A DNA stretch of 64,000 bases, from assembly GCF_002980525.1 (NCBI RefSeq), contig NZ_PVBQ01000007.1, forward strand, positions 1-64,000, written 5' to 3'. Positions 1 to 8,266 of this stretch are shown piece after piece. The notes beneath the pieces were generated by a model that was given only the letters and a program-made list of their open reading frames with translations, ran no database searches and was not told where the DNA came from. Position numbers and translations under genes: made by a program. Numbering within the stretch: the stretch's first letter is position 1; each line of letters starts with the position of its first letter. This DNA comes from Sphingobacterium haloxyli. Its GTDB lineage: Bacteria > Bacteroidota > Bacteroidia > Sphingobacteriales > Sphingobacteriaceae.

Positions 1-88
1 AGATAGGGATCAGAACGCTGATATACAACAGGATAGATGAATAAAATATCAACAAAAAATAGAAATAATGTGGAGAATAGTAGAAAAT

Positions 89-125
89 AAAAAAAGGCTG
101 CTCAAAAATTACTTTTGAGACAGCC
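89..125 (-). terminator. Rho-independent terminator after the membrane protease gene
   Basis: Read on the minus strand, a GGCTG-type stem continuing through a TCTCAAAA/TTTTGAG pairing closes a short loop and runs straight into a T tract (plus-strand A run 89-95). It begins about 10 bases past the stop of the protease gene, so it ends the sigma/protease operon. Nothing else is visible in bases 1-88. Confidence 0.85.
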
Positions 126-134
126 TCCTTTTCT

Positions 135-1235
135 TTAGTAGACTTTCACGATATACACGTAATCCTGTAACTTTTTAATCTGGTCGGTTCGCGACAAATT
201 GTATAACAAGTTTTTGTTGTTAAGAATCACGTTTTTACCTTTAAGAGAGTCGGCTGGGATGCTGTTCAGCGTTTCCATTAGTGCTTTTGTCTTGATTGCA
301 AAAGCTGCACCGTCTATTCCCTTCTGTTTTCCGCTGATAATCCCAATTACATTCCCCTCTTTATCTAATAAAGGGCCACCGCTGTTACCCGGATTTACAG
401 GGATTGATATCTGATAAGCAAGCGTATCGCCGGCGTATCCAGTGGAAGAGCTGAGATACCCCTGTCCGTATACCGCTTCATCCCTAGGGAAACCAATCGT
501 ATAAACGTCTTCTCCGATATCAGCATCCTGTCTTTTAAAAGTATAGGGGATGCTCCTGGTCGATTTAAAGGTAGAGTCGTTAATATGCAAGATGGCCAGA
601 TCCTTTTCCGGATTGGTAAACACAATGTCTGCTTTAAAAGATTCCCCCTTATGGTTTTGTAGATGTACCGAGTCAGCTCCGGTGATAACATGGTAATTCG
701 TGACCACATAACCATTTTTCGTAATCATGAATCCTGTCGCACCGTAATGCATCGTTTCTTTAACGTCGTCTTTGCTGTTGTGGATGTTCCGAATAGCCGC
801 ATTCTGTGCGTTTACATTACGCTTTACAGTGTTCATATCCCTTCGTAGAGCACTGTAATCTGACGTTGTTTTCTTTAGGTTCTTATAATACCCCGTCAGC
901 CACAACGTAGAGAATACCGAGACAATGGCGATCGCAGCTGCCACAGCCGCGTTAAGTTTTAACCTATCCCATATACTGATAACCTTAGTCGCCGGTTTTG
1001 ATGCATGCGCCTTGTCGTAATCTCGTGCAACACGTTGTAATTTTCGCTTAAAACTTGATCGTGATTCCGCTTTCACCATCGTGGTTAAAAAAGCTTTGTG
1101 TTGTGCGAAAAGTTCTGCCTTTCCAGGATTCTCCGCACAATATGCCTCAAACAGCAATTGATCTTCACGGGAAAGCTCCCCCCGAAGATAGTTATCCGCC
1201 CACGTTATAAACTCCTGTTGATTTAAGCCTTTCAT
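135..1235 (-). CDS. Single-pass membrane trypsin-like (S1C) serine protease with an anti-sigma-like cytosolic N-terminus
   Basis: The 366-residue product has three parts. Residues 1-90 are soluble and helical; the stretch from Tyr16 (YLRGELS, then FEAY and a second helix) resembles zinc-free anti-sigma domains. One transmembrane segment follows at about 94-114. The rest, predicted periplasmic, is a trypsin-like domain of the HtrA/Do type with His182 (TNYHV), Asp212 (KDLAIL) and Ser285 (GNSGGP), so the catalytic triad is complete. There is no PDZ domain after the protease. The start is ATG at 1235. The gene lies 16 bases downstream of an ECF sigma gene, the place normally held by the cognate anti-sigma factor. 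I infer that it binds that sigma factor and senses envelope conditions; the proteolytic substrate is unknown. Confidence 0.85.
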   Translation of the reverse strand: MKGLNQQEFITWADNYLRGELSREDQLLFEAYCAENPGKAELFAQHKAFLTTMVKAESRSSFKRKLQRVARDYDKAHASKPATKVISIWDRLKLNAAVAAAIAIVSVFSTLWLTGYYKNLKKTTSDYSALRRDMNTVKRNVNAQNAAIRNIHNSKDDVKETMHYGATGFMITKNGYVVTNYHVITGADSVHLQNHKGESFKADIVFTNPEKDLAILHINDSTFKSTRSIPYTFKRQDADIGEDVYTIGFPRDEAVYGQGYLSSSTGYAGDTLAYQISIPVNPGNSGGPLLDKEGNVIGIISGKQKGIDGAAFAIKTKALMETLNSIPADSLKGKNVILNNKNLLYNLSRTDQIKKLQDYVYIVKVY

Positions 1236-1251
1236 GCCAATTTAATTGTAA

Positions 1252-1821
1252 CTACTTTTTGAAAAATATCTTTTTTAAACGTTGAAGACACTTATATTTT
1301 TGCGTCTTCGCATTATCGGCGTTCGTGTAACCAAATTTCTCACAAATAGCTGCCATTGATTGTCCCTGTATATAAAAATCGTATAGGATCGTTTTACACG
1401 GTTCTCCTAATCCATTTAATGCATCTTCCATTTGGACAAGATTGGCTTCTTTACTCTCATGATCGTCGATCGCTTCTTCAGCCGTTAGCGATTCTCCATA
1501 GTCGTCTATCGAATCTTTACGATATTTCGCTTCGCCACGAGTAAGGTGTTTTAGCCATAGCCGTTTTGCAACTGCATACAAGAATGTTTGTAATTTGCTG
1601 CTCAAAACAAAATCATTATCAACAATTTTGTTATAAAGCACCATCACTGTTTCTTGGAAAATATCCTGTGCTTCCTCTCTGCTGCCACGATTGTTTATGA
1701 TCATATGGGCAATGGGCGGAAAATGTATTTGATATAATTGCTGGATAGCAAGGTTATCTCCTTCCCTGATGCCGTTAATGATTTCGGAATCAATCTGTAT
1801 ATCGCTTTTTTCCTTACTCAC
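1252..1821 (-). CDS. ECF-type RNA polymerase sigma-70 family factor
   Basis: The 189-residue product has the ECF layout. Region 2 lies at about 25-95, with the AQDIFQETVMVLY core-binding helix and a KLQTFLYAVAKRLW promoter-melting segment. After an acidic linker, a helix-turn-helix region 4 occupies about 130-185 (LGEPCKTILYDFY, MAAICEKFGY). The start codon is GTG at 1821, preceded by an A-rich AAGG stretch. It is the first gene of a two-gene unit with the membrane protease, its likely regulator. It is divergent from ispF. The target genes cannot be read from the sequence. Confidence 0.9.
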   Translation of the reverse strand: MSKEKSDIQIDSEIINGIREGDNLAIQQLYQIHFPPIAHMIINNRGSREEAQDIFQETVMVLYNKIVDNDFVLSSKLQTFLYAVAKRLWLKHLTRGEAKYRKDSIDDYGESLTAEEAIDDHESKEANLVQMEDALNGLGEPCKTILYDFYIQGQSMAAICEKFGYTNADNAKTQKYKCLQRLKKIFFKK

Positions 1822-1957
1822 TTATTAATACCTTTTTATTCAAATAGTAACCTGTTGCTTCCTATAAATTTTAAAGTTTTTGCCAAACCGATGATAGGTC
1901 AAAAGTAGCAAATAAATTTTTGTATGCTCTTTTTTTTCGTCGGGGAAAAGAAAGGAG

Positions 1958-1965
1958 TAACTTCG
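1958..1965 (+). promoter_or_regulatory. Possible -7 box (TAACTTCG) of ispF
   Basis: TAACTTCG differs by one base from the Bacteroidota -7 consensus TAnnTTTG and lies 4 bases before the ispF ATG. If used, the transcript would be almost leaderless. The AAAGGAG just upstream could instead be a ribosome binding site, which would make this box fortuitous. Confidence 0.35.
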
Positions 1966-1969
1966 TACT

Positions 1970-2452
1970 ATGATGAAGATAAAGGTAGGATTTGGTTTTG
2001 ATGTCCATCAAATGAAAGAAGGGCATCCGTTTGTAATCGGAGGAGTGCAATTGGAACACCATGCAGGTGCATTTGGACATTCAGATGCGGACGTCTTAGT
2101 ACACGCAATTTGTGATGCCATTCTTGGAGCAGCAAACCTAGAAGATATCGGCTTTCACTTTCCGAACACGGATCCTAAATGGAGAGGCGTCAGCAGCCTA
2201 TTGCTGTTGGAAAAATGCGTAAAGCTTCTAAAAGAAAAGGGATATACTTTAGGTAATATTGATGGTATGCTGTGTCTGGAAGCTCCGAAGATTAAGCCGT
2301 ATATCCCAGCCATGAAAGAGAATATCGCTCAAGCCGCAGGCATTGATGTGGACGACGTCTCTATCAAAGCCACCACCAATGAAACGATGGGCTTTATAGG
2401 GCGTCAAGAAGGCGTTGTCGCCTACGCCGTTTGTCTTATCGAGAAATCCTAG
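1970..2452 (+). CDS. ispF: 2-C-methyl-D-erythritol 2,4-cyclodiphosphate synthase
   Basis: This 160-residue cytosolic enzyme of the MEP isoprenoid pathway converts CDP-ME 2-phosphate to MEcPP with release of CMP. It has the family's usual length. The zinc ligands are visible as Asp11 and His13 in the N-terminal GFGFDVH motif and His45. The HSDADVL motif is at 37-43, and a C-terminal KATTNETMGFIGR block forms the CMP-binding region. ATG at 1973 is an equally possible start one codon later. It is a single gene, divergent from the sigma/protease operon. Its pathway partner ispG is elsewhere in the window at 8267-10279. Confidence 0.97.
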   Translation: MMKIKVGFGFDVHQMKEGHPFVIGGVQLEHHAGAFGHSDADVLVHAICDAILGAANLEDIGFHFPNTDPKWRGVSSLLLLEKCVKLLKEKGYTLGNIDGMLCLEAPKIKPYIPAMKENIAQAAGIDVDDVSIKATTNETMGFIGRQEGVVAYAVCLIEKS

Positions 2453-2578
2453 GTTGTATAACTCGCTATCATATAGCTAGTCTAAAATCGTCCGTTATAA
2501 AATAAGTAATTTGGCTAAATGTCGAAGTTTAATATGATGTCGTTCTAACTTTTTTAAAACTTATTAAGACGAGAATGT

Positions 2579-2586
2579 TAACTTTG
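2579..2586 (+). promoter_or_regulatory. Bacteroidota -7 box TAACTTTG for the class A PBP gene
   Basis: This is a perfect TAnnTTTG match 24 bases before the ATG of the PBP gene, with a T-rich stretch at the -33 distance. A transcript starting about 7 bases further on would have an untranslated leader of under 20 bases and no clear Shine-Dalgarno sequence, as is common in this phylum. Confidence 0.6.
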
Positions 2587-2610
2587 TACTAAAACCGTAT
2601 CATAGGTGCA

Positions 2611-4857
2611 ATGAAGAGAGAATCAAAGCAGAAATTGACAGACATAGATATCAAACGATATACCAGAAATTTTTGGACGATATTATGTGGTATAGTTGTT
2701 CTTGGAGCACTTTTCCTCGTAAGTGTGCGTTTGGGAGTATTCGGGAAATTACCATCCTTTGAGGAACTGGAAAACCCAAAGAGCAATTTGGCTTCTGAAA
2801 TATTGACGGATGATCTCCAGGTATTGGGTAGATATTACAAACACAACCGCTCCAATGTAAAATATAGCGAGTTGTCTCCTCACTTGGTCCACGCTTTGGT
2901 CTCGACAGAAGACAAACGTTTTTACGACCATTCCGGTATCGATTATTCCCGGACGGTAACCTCGGCAATCTACACGACACTACTAAATAGAAAACAAGGG
3001 GGGAGTACGATTACCCAACAATTAGCTCTAAATCTTTTCTCTGAGCGGAGAGAGCGTAATACCTTCAAGCGTATCATGCAGAAATTCCAAGAGTGGATTA
3101 CCGCTGTTCGTTTGGAAAGGAGTTATACCAAAGAAGAAATTATTACGATGTATTTCAATACCGTCGATTTTGGAGCTTACAATACATTCGGTATTAAATC
3201 GGCGGCTAGAACGTACTTTGATACGACCCCTGATCAGTTGACCCCTGAACAAGCGGCGACATTAGTCGGAATGTTGAAAGGAACCTATATCTATTCGCCA
3301 GTACGATTTCCGGAGAATTCCATGAACCGGCGGAATACCGTGTTGAATAATATGATCGATCAGAATTTTCTGACAAGGGAGGAAGGGCAGCAAGCCAAAG
3401 AACAACCATTGGATTTGAAACTTCGTATAGCTAATTATGGAGAGGGTATGGCTCCTTATTTCCGCGCTGTATTAAAACAGGAATTAAAAAAGGAATTTAA
3501 ACGTTTGTCCATTACTAAGCCAGATGGGACTCCTTATGATCTGGACCGTGACGGACTGAAAGTTTATACGCCGATCAACTATACCATGCAGCGATATGCA
3601 GAAGAAGCGCAACGCGAATGGATGGAGAAATTACAACGGGATTTTGATAGACAATTTCGGAATTCCGACCCGTTCAAGGGAACAAATGCCCAGCTGTTAA
3701 TATCGGGTATGCGTCGTTCCGACCGTTATCGTGTATTGAAAGAGACAGGTATGTCGGAAGAGGAAATTCGGAAAGAGTTCGACAAGAAAGTGCCGATGAC
3801 TTTGTTTACCTACAAGGGAAATGTAGATACGGTTATGACTCCGATGGATTCCATCCGGTACAATAAGCTTTTCTTGCGGAACGCCGTAATGTCCATGGAG
3901 CCAAAAACAGGTCACATCAAAGCTTGGGTCGGGGGAACTAGTTTTGAACATTTTAAATTTGATCATGTAAAGCTAGCACAAAGGCAAGTAGGCTCAACAG
4001 CGAAACCATTTACGTATGCTGCTGCGATTGATAACGGATACTCGCCTTGTTTTCCTGTGCCCAACCATTCCCGTACCTATGGTAACTGGACACCTCGTGG
4101 AACAGTACAAGGAGGCGACCCGATAACCTTAAAAAATGCGTTAAAGTATTCGCAGAACTTTGCTTCTGCCTATGTTATAAACGAAGTGACTCCTGCGACG
4201 GTTGCTTCATTGACTAAACGTATGGGCATTACCGCTAACGTTCCGAATTATCCGTCCATTGCATTAGGAGCTTATGAAGCGTCTGTGTATGATATGGTGG
4301 GCGCTTATGCTGCATTTGTCAATCACGGCACGTGGATCGAGCCTACTATGATCTTACGTGTCGAGGATCAAAACGGTACACCTATCTATGAAAAAACGCC
4401 AACAGTAGTTAAGGCTTTGAACAGCGAATCGGCCTACATTATGGTAGATATGTTGAAAGGTGTTGTTGACGGCGGTACAGGTTCTCGTCTAAGACGAGCA
4501 GAGTTCGGTGGGTTCAAAAATCCAATCGGAGGTAAAACGGGTACTACAAATGATAACTCCGATGCCTGGTTTATCGGTATCACTCCAGAACTGGTGACGG
4601 GCGTTTGGACTGGTGCAGAAGATCGTGGCATCCGTTTTTATAGCATGGCATCTGGACAAGGAGCACAAGCCGCGCTTCCTATATTTGGATTGTATATGAA
4701 GAAGGTTTATGGAAACAAGAATTTACATTACACCCAAGAGGATTTCCCGCTTCCACCGGGGGGATTGACGCGTGAAATTGACTGTAGTCAATATCGAGAG
4801 TTCTATGGGGTCCCATCCAACGAGGACGTTTTAGATGACGATCGATTGGGATTCTAA
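2611..4857 (+). CDS. mrcA: Class A penicillin-binding protein (PBP1A-like transglycosylase/transpeptidase)
   Basis: This 748-residue bifunctional peptidoglycan synthase has one N-terminal membrane anchor at about 25-47. The GT51 glycosyltransferase domain follows, with catalytic Glu100 in TEDKRFYDH and the GGSTITQQLALNLF motif. The penicillin-binding transpeptidase domain carries S462-T-A-K (nucleophile Ser462), S514-Q-N and K642-T-G-T. It polymerises lipid II and cross-links the glycan strands in the periplasm. The C-terminal tail after about 690 is short. The start ATG fits the upstream -7 box. It is a monocistronic gene with a possible terminator just before uvrC. Confidence 0.95.
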   Translation: MKRESKQKLTDIDIKRYTRNFWTILCGIVVLGALFLVSVRLGVFGKLPSFEELENPKSNLASEILTDDLQVLGRYYKHNRSNVKYSELSPHLVHALVSTEDKRFYDHSGIDYSRTVTSAIYTTLLNRKQGGSTITQQLALNLFSERRERNTFKRIMQKFQEWITAVRLERSYTKEEIITMYFNTVDFGAYNTFGIKSAARTYFDTTPDQLTPEQAATLVGMLKGTYIYSPVRFPENSMNRRNTVLNNMIDQNFLTREEGQQAKEQPLDLKLRIANYGEGMAPYFRAVLKQELKKEFKRLSITKPDGTPYDLDRDGLKVYTPINYTMQRYAEEAQREWMEKLQRDFDRQFRNSDPFKGTNAQLLISGMRRSDRYRVLKETGMSEEEIRKEFDKKVPMTLFTYKGNVDTVMTPMDSIRYNKLFLRNAVMSMEPKTGHIKAWVGGTSFEHFKFDHVKLAQRQVGSTAKPFTYAAAIDNGYSPCFPVPNHSRTYGNWTPRGTVQGGDPITLKNALKYSQNFASAYVINEVTPATVASLTKRMGITANVPNYPSIALGAYEASVYDMVGAYAAFVNHGTWIEPTMILRVEDQNGTPIYEKTPTVVKALNSESAYIMVDMLKGVVDGGTGSRLRRAEFGGFKNPIGGKTGTTNDNSDAWFIGITPELVTGVWTGAEDRGIRFYSMASGQGAQAALPIFGLYMKKVYGNKNLHYTQEDFPLPPGGLTREIDCSQYREFYGVPSNEDVLDDDRLGF

Positions 4858-4887
4858 ATATTTCGCGCGGGTTATTTAGATTTATAA

Positions 4888-4934
4888 ACGCCGAACAGCG
4901 GATTTTAACGAAATTTGTTGTCCGGCATTTTTTA
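4888..4934 (+). terminator. Probable terminator between the PBP gene and uvrC
   Basis: An imperfect stem pairs GCCGAACA with TGTTGTCCGGC and is followed directly by a run of seven T. The stem has bulges, so it is weaker than the other terminators here. It ends only 5 bases before the uvrC ATG. Confidence 0.45.
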
Positions 4935-4938
4935 TGAT

Positions 4939-6738
4939 ATGAGTGTATTCGATTACAAAGAAGAGTTAAAGAAAATACCCCATAAACCAGGTGTTTACCA
5001 GTATTTTGATAAAAATAATGAACTCATCTATGTGGGGAAGGCTAAGGATTTACGCAATCGAGTAGGTTCTTATTTCATAAACGAACACCAACTTAATAGT
5101 AAAACCCGTGTATTAGTACGGAAAATAAATCGTATTGCATTTACAATCGTTGATACCGAGATCGATGCGTGGCTTCTGGAGAATAATCTCATTAAGAAGC
5201 ACAAACCTCGTTACAATGTGATGCTGAAGGATGACAAAACATACCCATGGATTGTTATTAAGAACGAACATTTTCCCCGTGTTTTTTGGACACGAAAGTA
5301 TATTCGAGACGGATCACGTTATTATGGACCGTACGCTTCGGTCGGGATGATGCATATCATTTTGGATATGATTCGTGAACTTTTTCCTTTACGTACCTGT
5401 AACCTAAACTTGTCTCCCGAAAACATAGCAAAAGGCAAATACAAAATTTGTCTAGAATATCAGATAGGCAACTGCAAGGGTCCATGTGAGGGGTATCAAT
5501 CTGAAGAAGACTATGATCAGAACCTTGCTGATATAAAAAATATTTTAAACGGCAAGATCGCTGTCGTTACAAATCGTTTGAAAATGCAGATAAACGATGC
5601 GGTGACGGCGTTGGATTTTGAAGCTGCGCATAAGGTCAAGACGAAATTAGAAAAGCTTTCTAATTATCAAAGCAAATCTACCGTTGTCAGCTCGTCGATA
5701 ACCAATGTAGACGTATTTAATATCGCATCGGAGGATAATTACGCCTTTGTAAACTATCTAAAAGTGGCACATGGGGTTGTCATCCAAACCCAAACGTTAG
5801 AGATGAAGAAGCGTTTAGACGAGTCCGAGGAGGAACTGTTAACGTTGGCAATTCCAGAGTTTAGAGAGCGTTTTAAAAGCACGTCCAAAGAAATCATCGT
5901 ACCCTTCGATATACATATCGAAGGAGATATCGCCCTGAAATTTACAGTACCCAAGGCGGGGGAAAAGAAAAATCTGTTGGAATTGTCTCGTAAAAATGTC
6001 GCTTATTTCAAAAAGGAGCGTATGTTACAATACGAGAAGTTGAATCCAGAAGTGAAAACAGAACGCATTCTAAAGCAGATGCAAAAAGATTTACGGTTGA
6101 ATGTGCTTCCGAGGCATATCGAATGTTTTGATAACTCCAATATACAGGGGAGCTTCCCTGTATCAGCGGTGGTGGTTTTCAAGGATGCGAAACCCGCAAA
6201 AAAAGACTATCGACATTTCAACGTCAAGACCGTGGTCGGACCAAATGATTTTGCGACGATGGAAGAAGCGGTTTTTCGACGTTATAGAAGATTGTTGGAT
6301 GAAGACCAACAGCTCCCTCAGTTGATCGTGATTGACGGCGGAAAAGGACAGCTAGGGGCAGCTGTGAAAAGTTTGAAGCTGTTAGGAATAGCGAATAAAG
6401 TGACCATCATCGGTATTGCCAAGCGTTTGGAAGAGATATATTACCCCGGGGATCAATATCCACTGTATCTCGATAAGAAATCGGAAACATTAAAAATCAT
6501 TCAGCATTTACGGGACGAGGCGCATCGTTTTGGGATTACCTTTCACCGTAATCAGCGCAGTAAAAAAACATTTGTTTCCGAGCTGGAACGAATCCCTGGA
6601 ATAGGGAAGACTTCCGTAGAAAAACTTTTGAAGGCCTTTAAATCAGCCAAACGTGTGAAAGAAGCGTCTGATGAAGAACTCAGTACGGTGCTTACCCGGA
6701 AACAGGTTATCGCGCTCCGCGAATACTTTCATGCCTAG
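4939..6738 (+). CDS. uvrC: Excinuclease ABC subunit C
   Basis: This nucleotide-excision-repair endonuclease cuts on both sides of a lesion held by UvrB. From ATG 4939 it has 599 residues. An upstream TTG at 4915 is open but lies inside the terminator-like hairpin, so I reject it. The GIY-YIG domain is N-terminal (GVY 18-20, YVG 31-33, Arg39). A UVR coiled-coil motif follows at about 200-240, then the RNase H-like second nuclease domain (CFDNSNIQG, VIDGGKGQ). The C-terminus carries a helix-hairpin-helix pair (IPGIGKTSVEKLL). Its stop codon overlaps that of convergent era within a single CTAG. Confidence 0.97.
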   Translation: MSVFDYKEELKKIPHKPGVYQYFDKNNELIYVGKAKDLRNRVGSYFINEHQLNSKTRVLVRKINRIAFTIVDTEIDAWLLENNLIKKHKPRYNVMLKDDKTYPWIVIKNEHFPRVFWTRKYIRDGSRYYGPYASVGMMHIILDMIRELFPLRTCNLNLSPENIAKGKYKICLEYQIGNCKGPCEGYQSEEDYDQNLADIKNILNGKIAVVTNRLKMQINDAVTALDFEAAHKVKTKLEKLSNYQSKSTVVSSSITNVDVFNIASEDNYAFVNYLKVAHGVVIQTQTLEMKKRLDESEEELLTLAIPEFRERFKSTSKEIIVPFDIHIEGDIALKFTVPKAGEKKNLLELSRKNVAYFKKERMLQYEKLNPEVKTERILKQMQKDLRLNVLPRHIECFDNSNIQGSFPVSAVVVFKDAKPAKKDYRHFNVKTVVGPNDFATMEEAVFRRYRRLLDEDQQLPQLIVIDGGKGQLGAAVKSLKLLGIANKVTIIGIAKRLEEIYYPGDQYPLYLDKKSETLKIIQHLRDEAHRFGITFHRNQRSKKTFVSELERIPGIGKTSVEKLLKAFKSAKRVKEASDEELSTVLTRKQVIALREYFHA

Positions 6739-7613
6739 TCATCATATCCAAATTTTTTAAGGTAATTCTTTTTGCGGCGCCAATCGGGAATCACTTTAAC
6801 AAAAAGTTCCAAAAATACCTTTTGGCCGATAAACTCTTCGATATCCTGCCGGGCGTACGTACCTACTTTTTTAATCATTGATCCGGCTTTTCCAATAAGG
6901 ATGTTTTTTTGAGAGTCGCGTTCTACAATAATTTCACCGGCAATTCGCGTAATGTTTTCTTCTTCTTTATAAGACGTCACGATCACTTCTGTGCTGTACG
7001 GGATTTCCTTATCGTATAGCTTAAAAATCTTTTCGCGGATCATTTCAGAGACAAAGAAACGAAGGCTTTTATCGGTTAGCTCATCCTTTTCGTAATAGGG
7101 TGGGTGGATCGGCAGTTTCTCTTTAATATATTCCATGATTCCTGCTACGCCATGATTGAGCAAAGCAGAAACCGCAAAAACAGCATCAGGATTTAGTTTC
7201 TCCTGCCAGAATGCTATTTTGCTCCGGACTTCTTCTTCTGATGACTTATCAATCTTGTTGATAAGCACAGCCACCGGAGAATTGGTTTTATGCAATCTTT
7301 CGATTACATCGCTTTCGTCGAACCGCTCATGAATATCTGTCACAAATAGAATTACATCTGCATCGATCAAGGATCCCTGTACAGAATTCATCATGGATTC
7401 CTGTAAAGAATAGTTTGGCTTAATAACCCCGGGCGTGTCCGAAAATATAATCTGGTGATCTTCATCATTCACAATCCCCATAATCCGATGTCGCGTCGTT
7501 TGTGCTTTAGGTGTAATGATAGACATTTTTTCACCTACCAACGCGTTCATTAAGGTGGATTTTCCCGCATTGGGTTTTCCGATGATACTGACGAATCCTG
7601 CTTTATGCGACAT
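6735..7613 (-). CDS. era: GTPase Era
   Basis: This 292-residue essential GTPase binds 16S rRNA and helps 30S maturation. The G motifs are clear: G1 GKPNAGKST at 12-20, G3 DTPG, and G4 NKID. The C-terminal part is a KH RNA-binding domain (ILIGKAGSMIKKVG, then FVKVIPDWR). The start is ATG 7613. The gene is convergent with uvrC, and the palindrome CTAG at 6735-6738 supplies the TAG stop of both. A near-consensus -7 box (TACCTTTA) lies about 25-30 bases upstream. Confidence 0.97.
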   Translation of the reverse strand: MSHKAGFVSIIGKPNAGKSTLMNALVGEKMSIITPKAQTTRHRIMGIVNDEDHQIIFSDTPGVIKPNYSLQESMMNSVQGSLIDADVILFVTDIHERFDESDVIERLHKTNSPVAVLINKIDKSSEEEVRSKIAFWQEKLNPDAVFAVSALLNHGVAGIMEYIKEKLPIHPPYYEKDELTDKSLRFFVSEMIREKIFKLYDKEIPYSTEVIVTSYKEEENITRIAGEIIVERDSQKNILIGKAGSMIKKVGTYARQDIEEFIGQKVFLELFVKVIPDWRRKKNYLKKFGYDD

Positions 7614-7789
7614 GAAATGTAATTTATTTGAAATGTAAAGGTACGAAATTTATGAGTATTATGGGCTGTTTTCTGGCGACTAACAAGTTGTAATGGTACC
7701 TGAAAGAAACGACAACGTATAATCTTGTTAAAAATTGTTAAAGGGCGAAAAAAAGACAGAAAAAGTATCGAACTGTAGGTCAAAAAAAT

Positions 7790-7797
7790 TAACTTTG
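7790..7797 (+). promoter_or_regulatory. -7 box TAACTTTG for the small secreted protein gene
   Basis: This is a perfect TAnnTTTG match 41 bases before the ATG at 7839, in the divergent space between era and the small secreted protein gene. No clear -33 TTTG is seen. Confidence 0.5.
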
Positions 7798-7838
7798 TTA
7801 TATATCACCTTTACACTACTTACTGATGAACATTTAAC

Positions 7839-8264
7839 ATGACAGGATTAAGGAAAAAAATAGCATTATTTACTCTCGCAAGCATAGCGATGCTTAGCAT
7901 AGGGAACGCTATGAACGTCCATTCTGTCTTAGGAAAAACACATACAGCGTCCTATGCTGTATCTAAGTTTTCCATGGATGCCATCGATCAGGAGAGTGAG
8001 AAACTGATCAATAATGTAAAGGTTTTTTATAACCCTGTTGCAGAACAGATCACCTTAAATTTTACGCTCAGTGAACAAAATACTGTCGTTATTAAAGTAA
8101 TGGATGCTTTAGGAAACGAGGTTTTGAACTTAATGAATGGGCGATTGGATGCAGGCCTACAAAGTTTGTCCTTCGATACGGATGGAAAACTCACGACTGG
8201 CTTCTATTTTGTGCGGGTAACTTCTGGTTCCGAAACCGTAGTCAAACGTATTTCCGTAAGATAA
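7839..8264 (+). CDS. Small secreted protein made mostly of a type IX sorting-like C-terminal domain
   Basis: The 141-residue product starts with a signal peptide at about 1-24. A short linker follows. The rest, about 58-141, looks like a Por/type IX secretion C-terminal domain: NNVKVFYNPVAEQITLNF, a central VMDALGNEV, and GFYFVRVTSGSETVVKRISV at the end. Normally such a domain is the tail of a larger cargo protein; here there is no cargo. Whether it is secreted by the type IX system or stays periplasmic cannot be decided. It has its own -7 box and ends 2 bases before the ispG stop on the other strand. Confidence 0.75.
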   Translation: MTGLRKKIALFTLASIAMLSIGNAMNVHSVLGKTHTASYAVSKFSMDAIDQESEKLINNVKVFYNPVAEQITLNFTLSEQNTVVIKVMDALGNEVLNLMNGRLDAGLQSLSFDTDGKLTTGFYFVRVTSGSETVVKRISVR

Positions 8265-8266
8265 CA

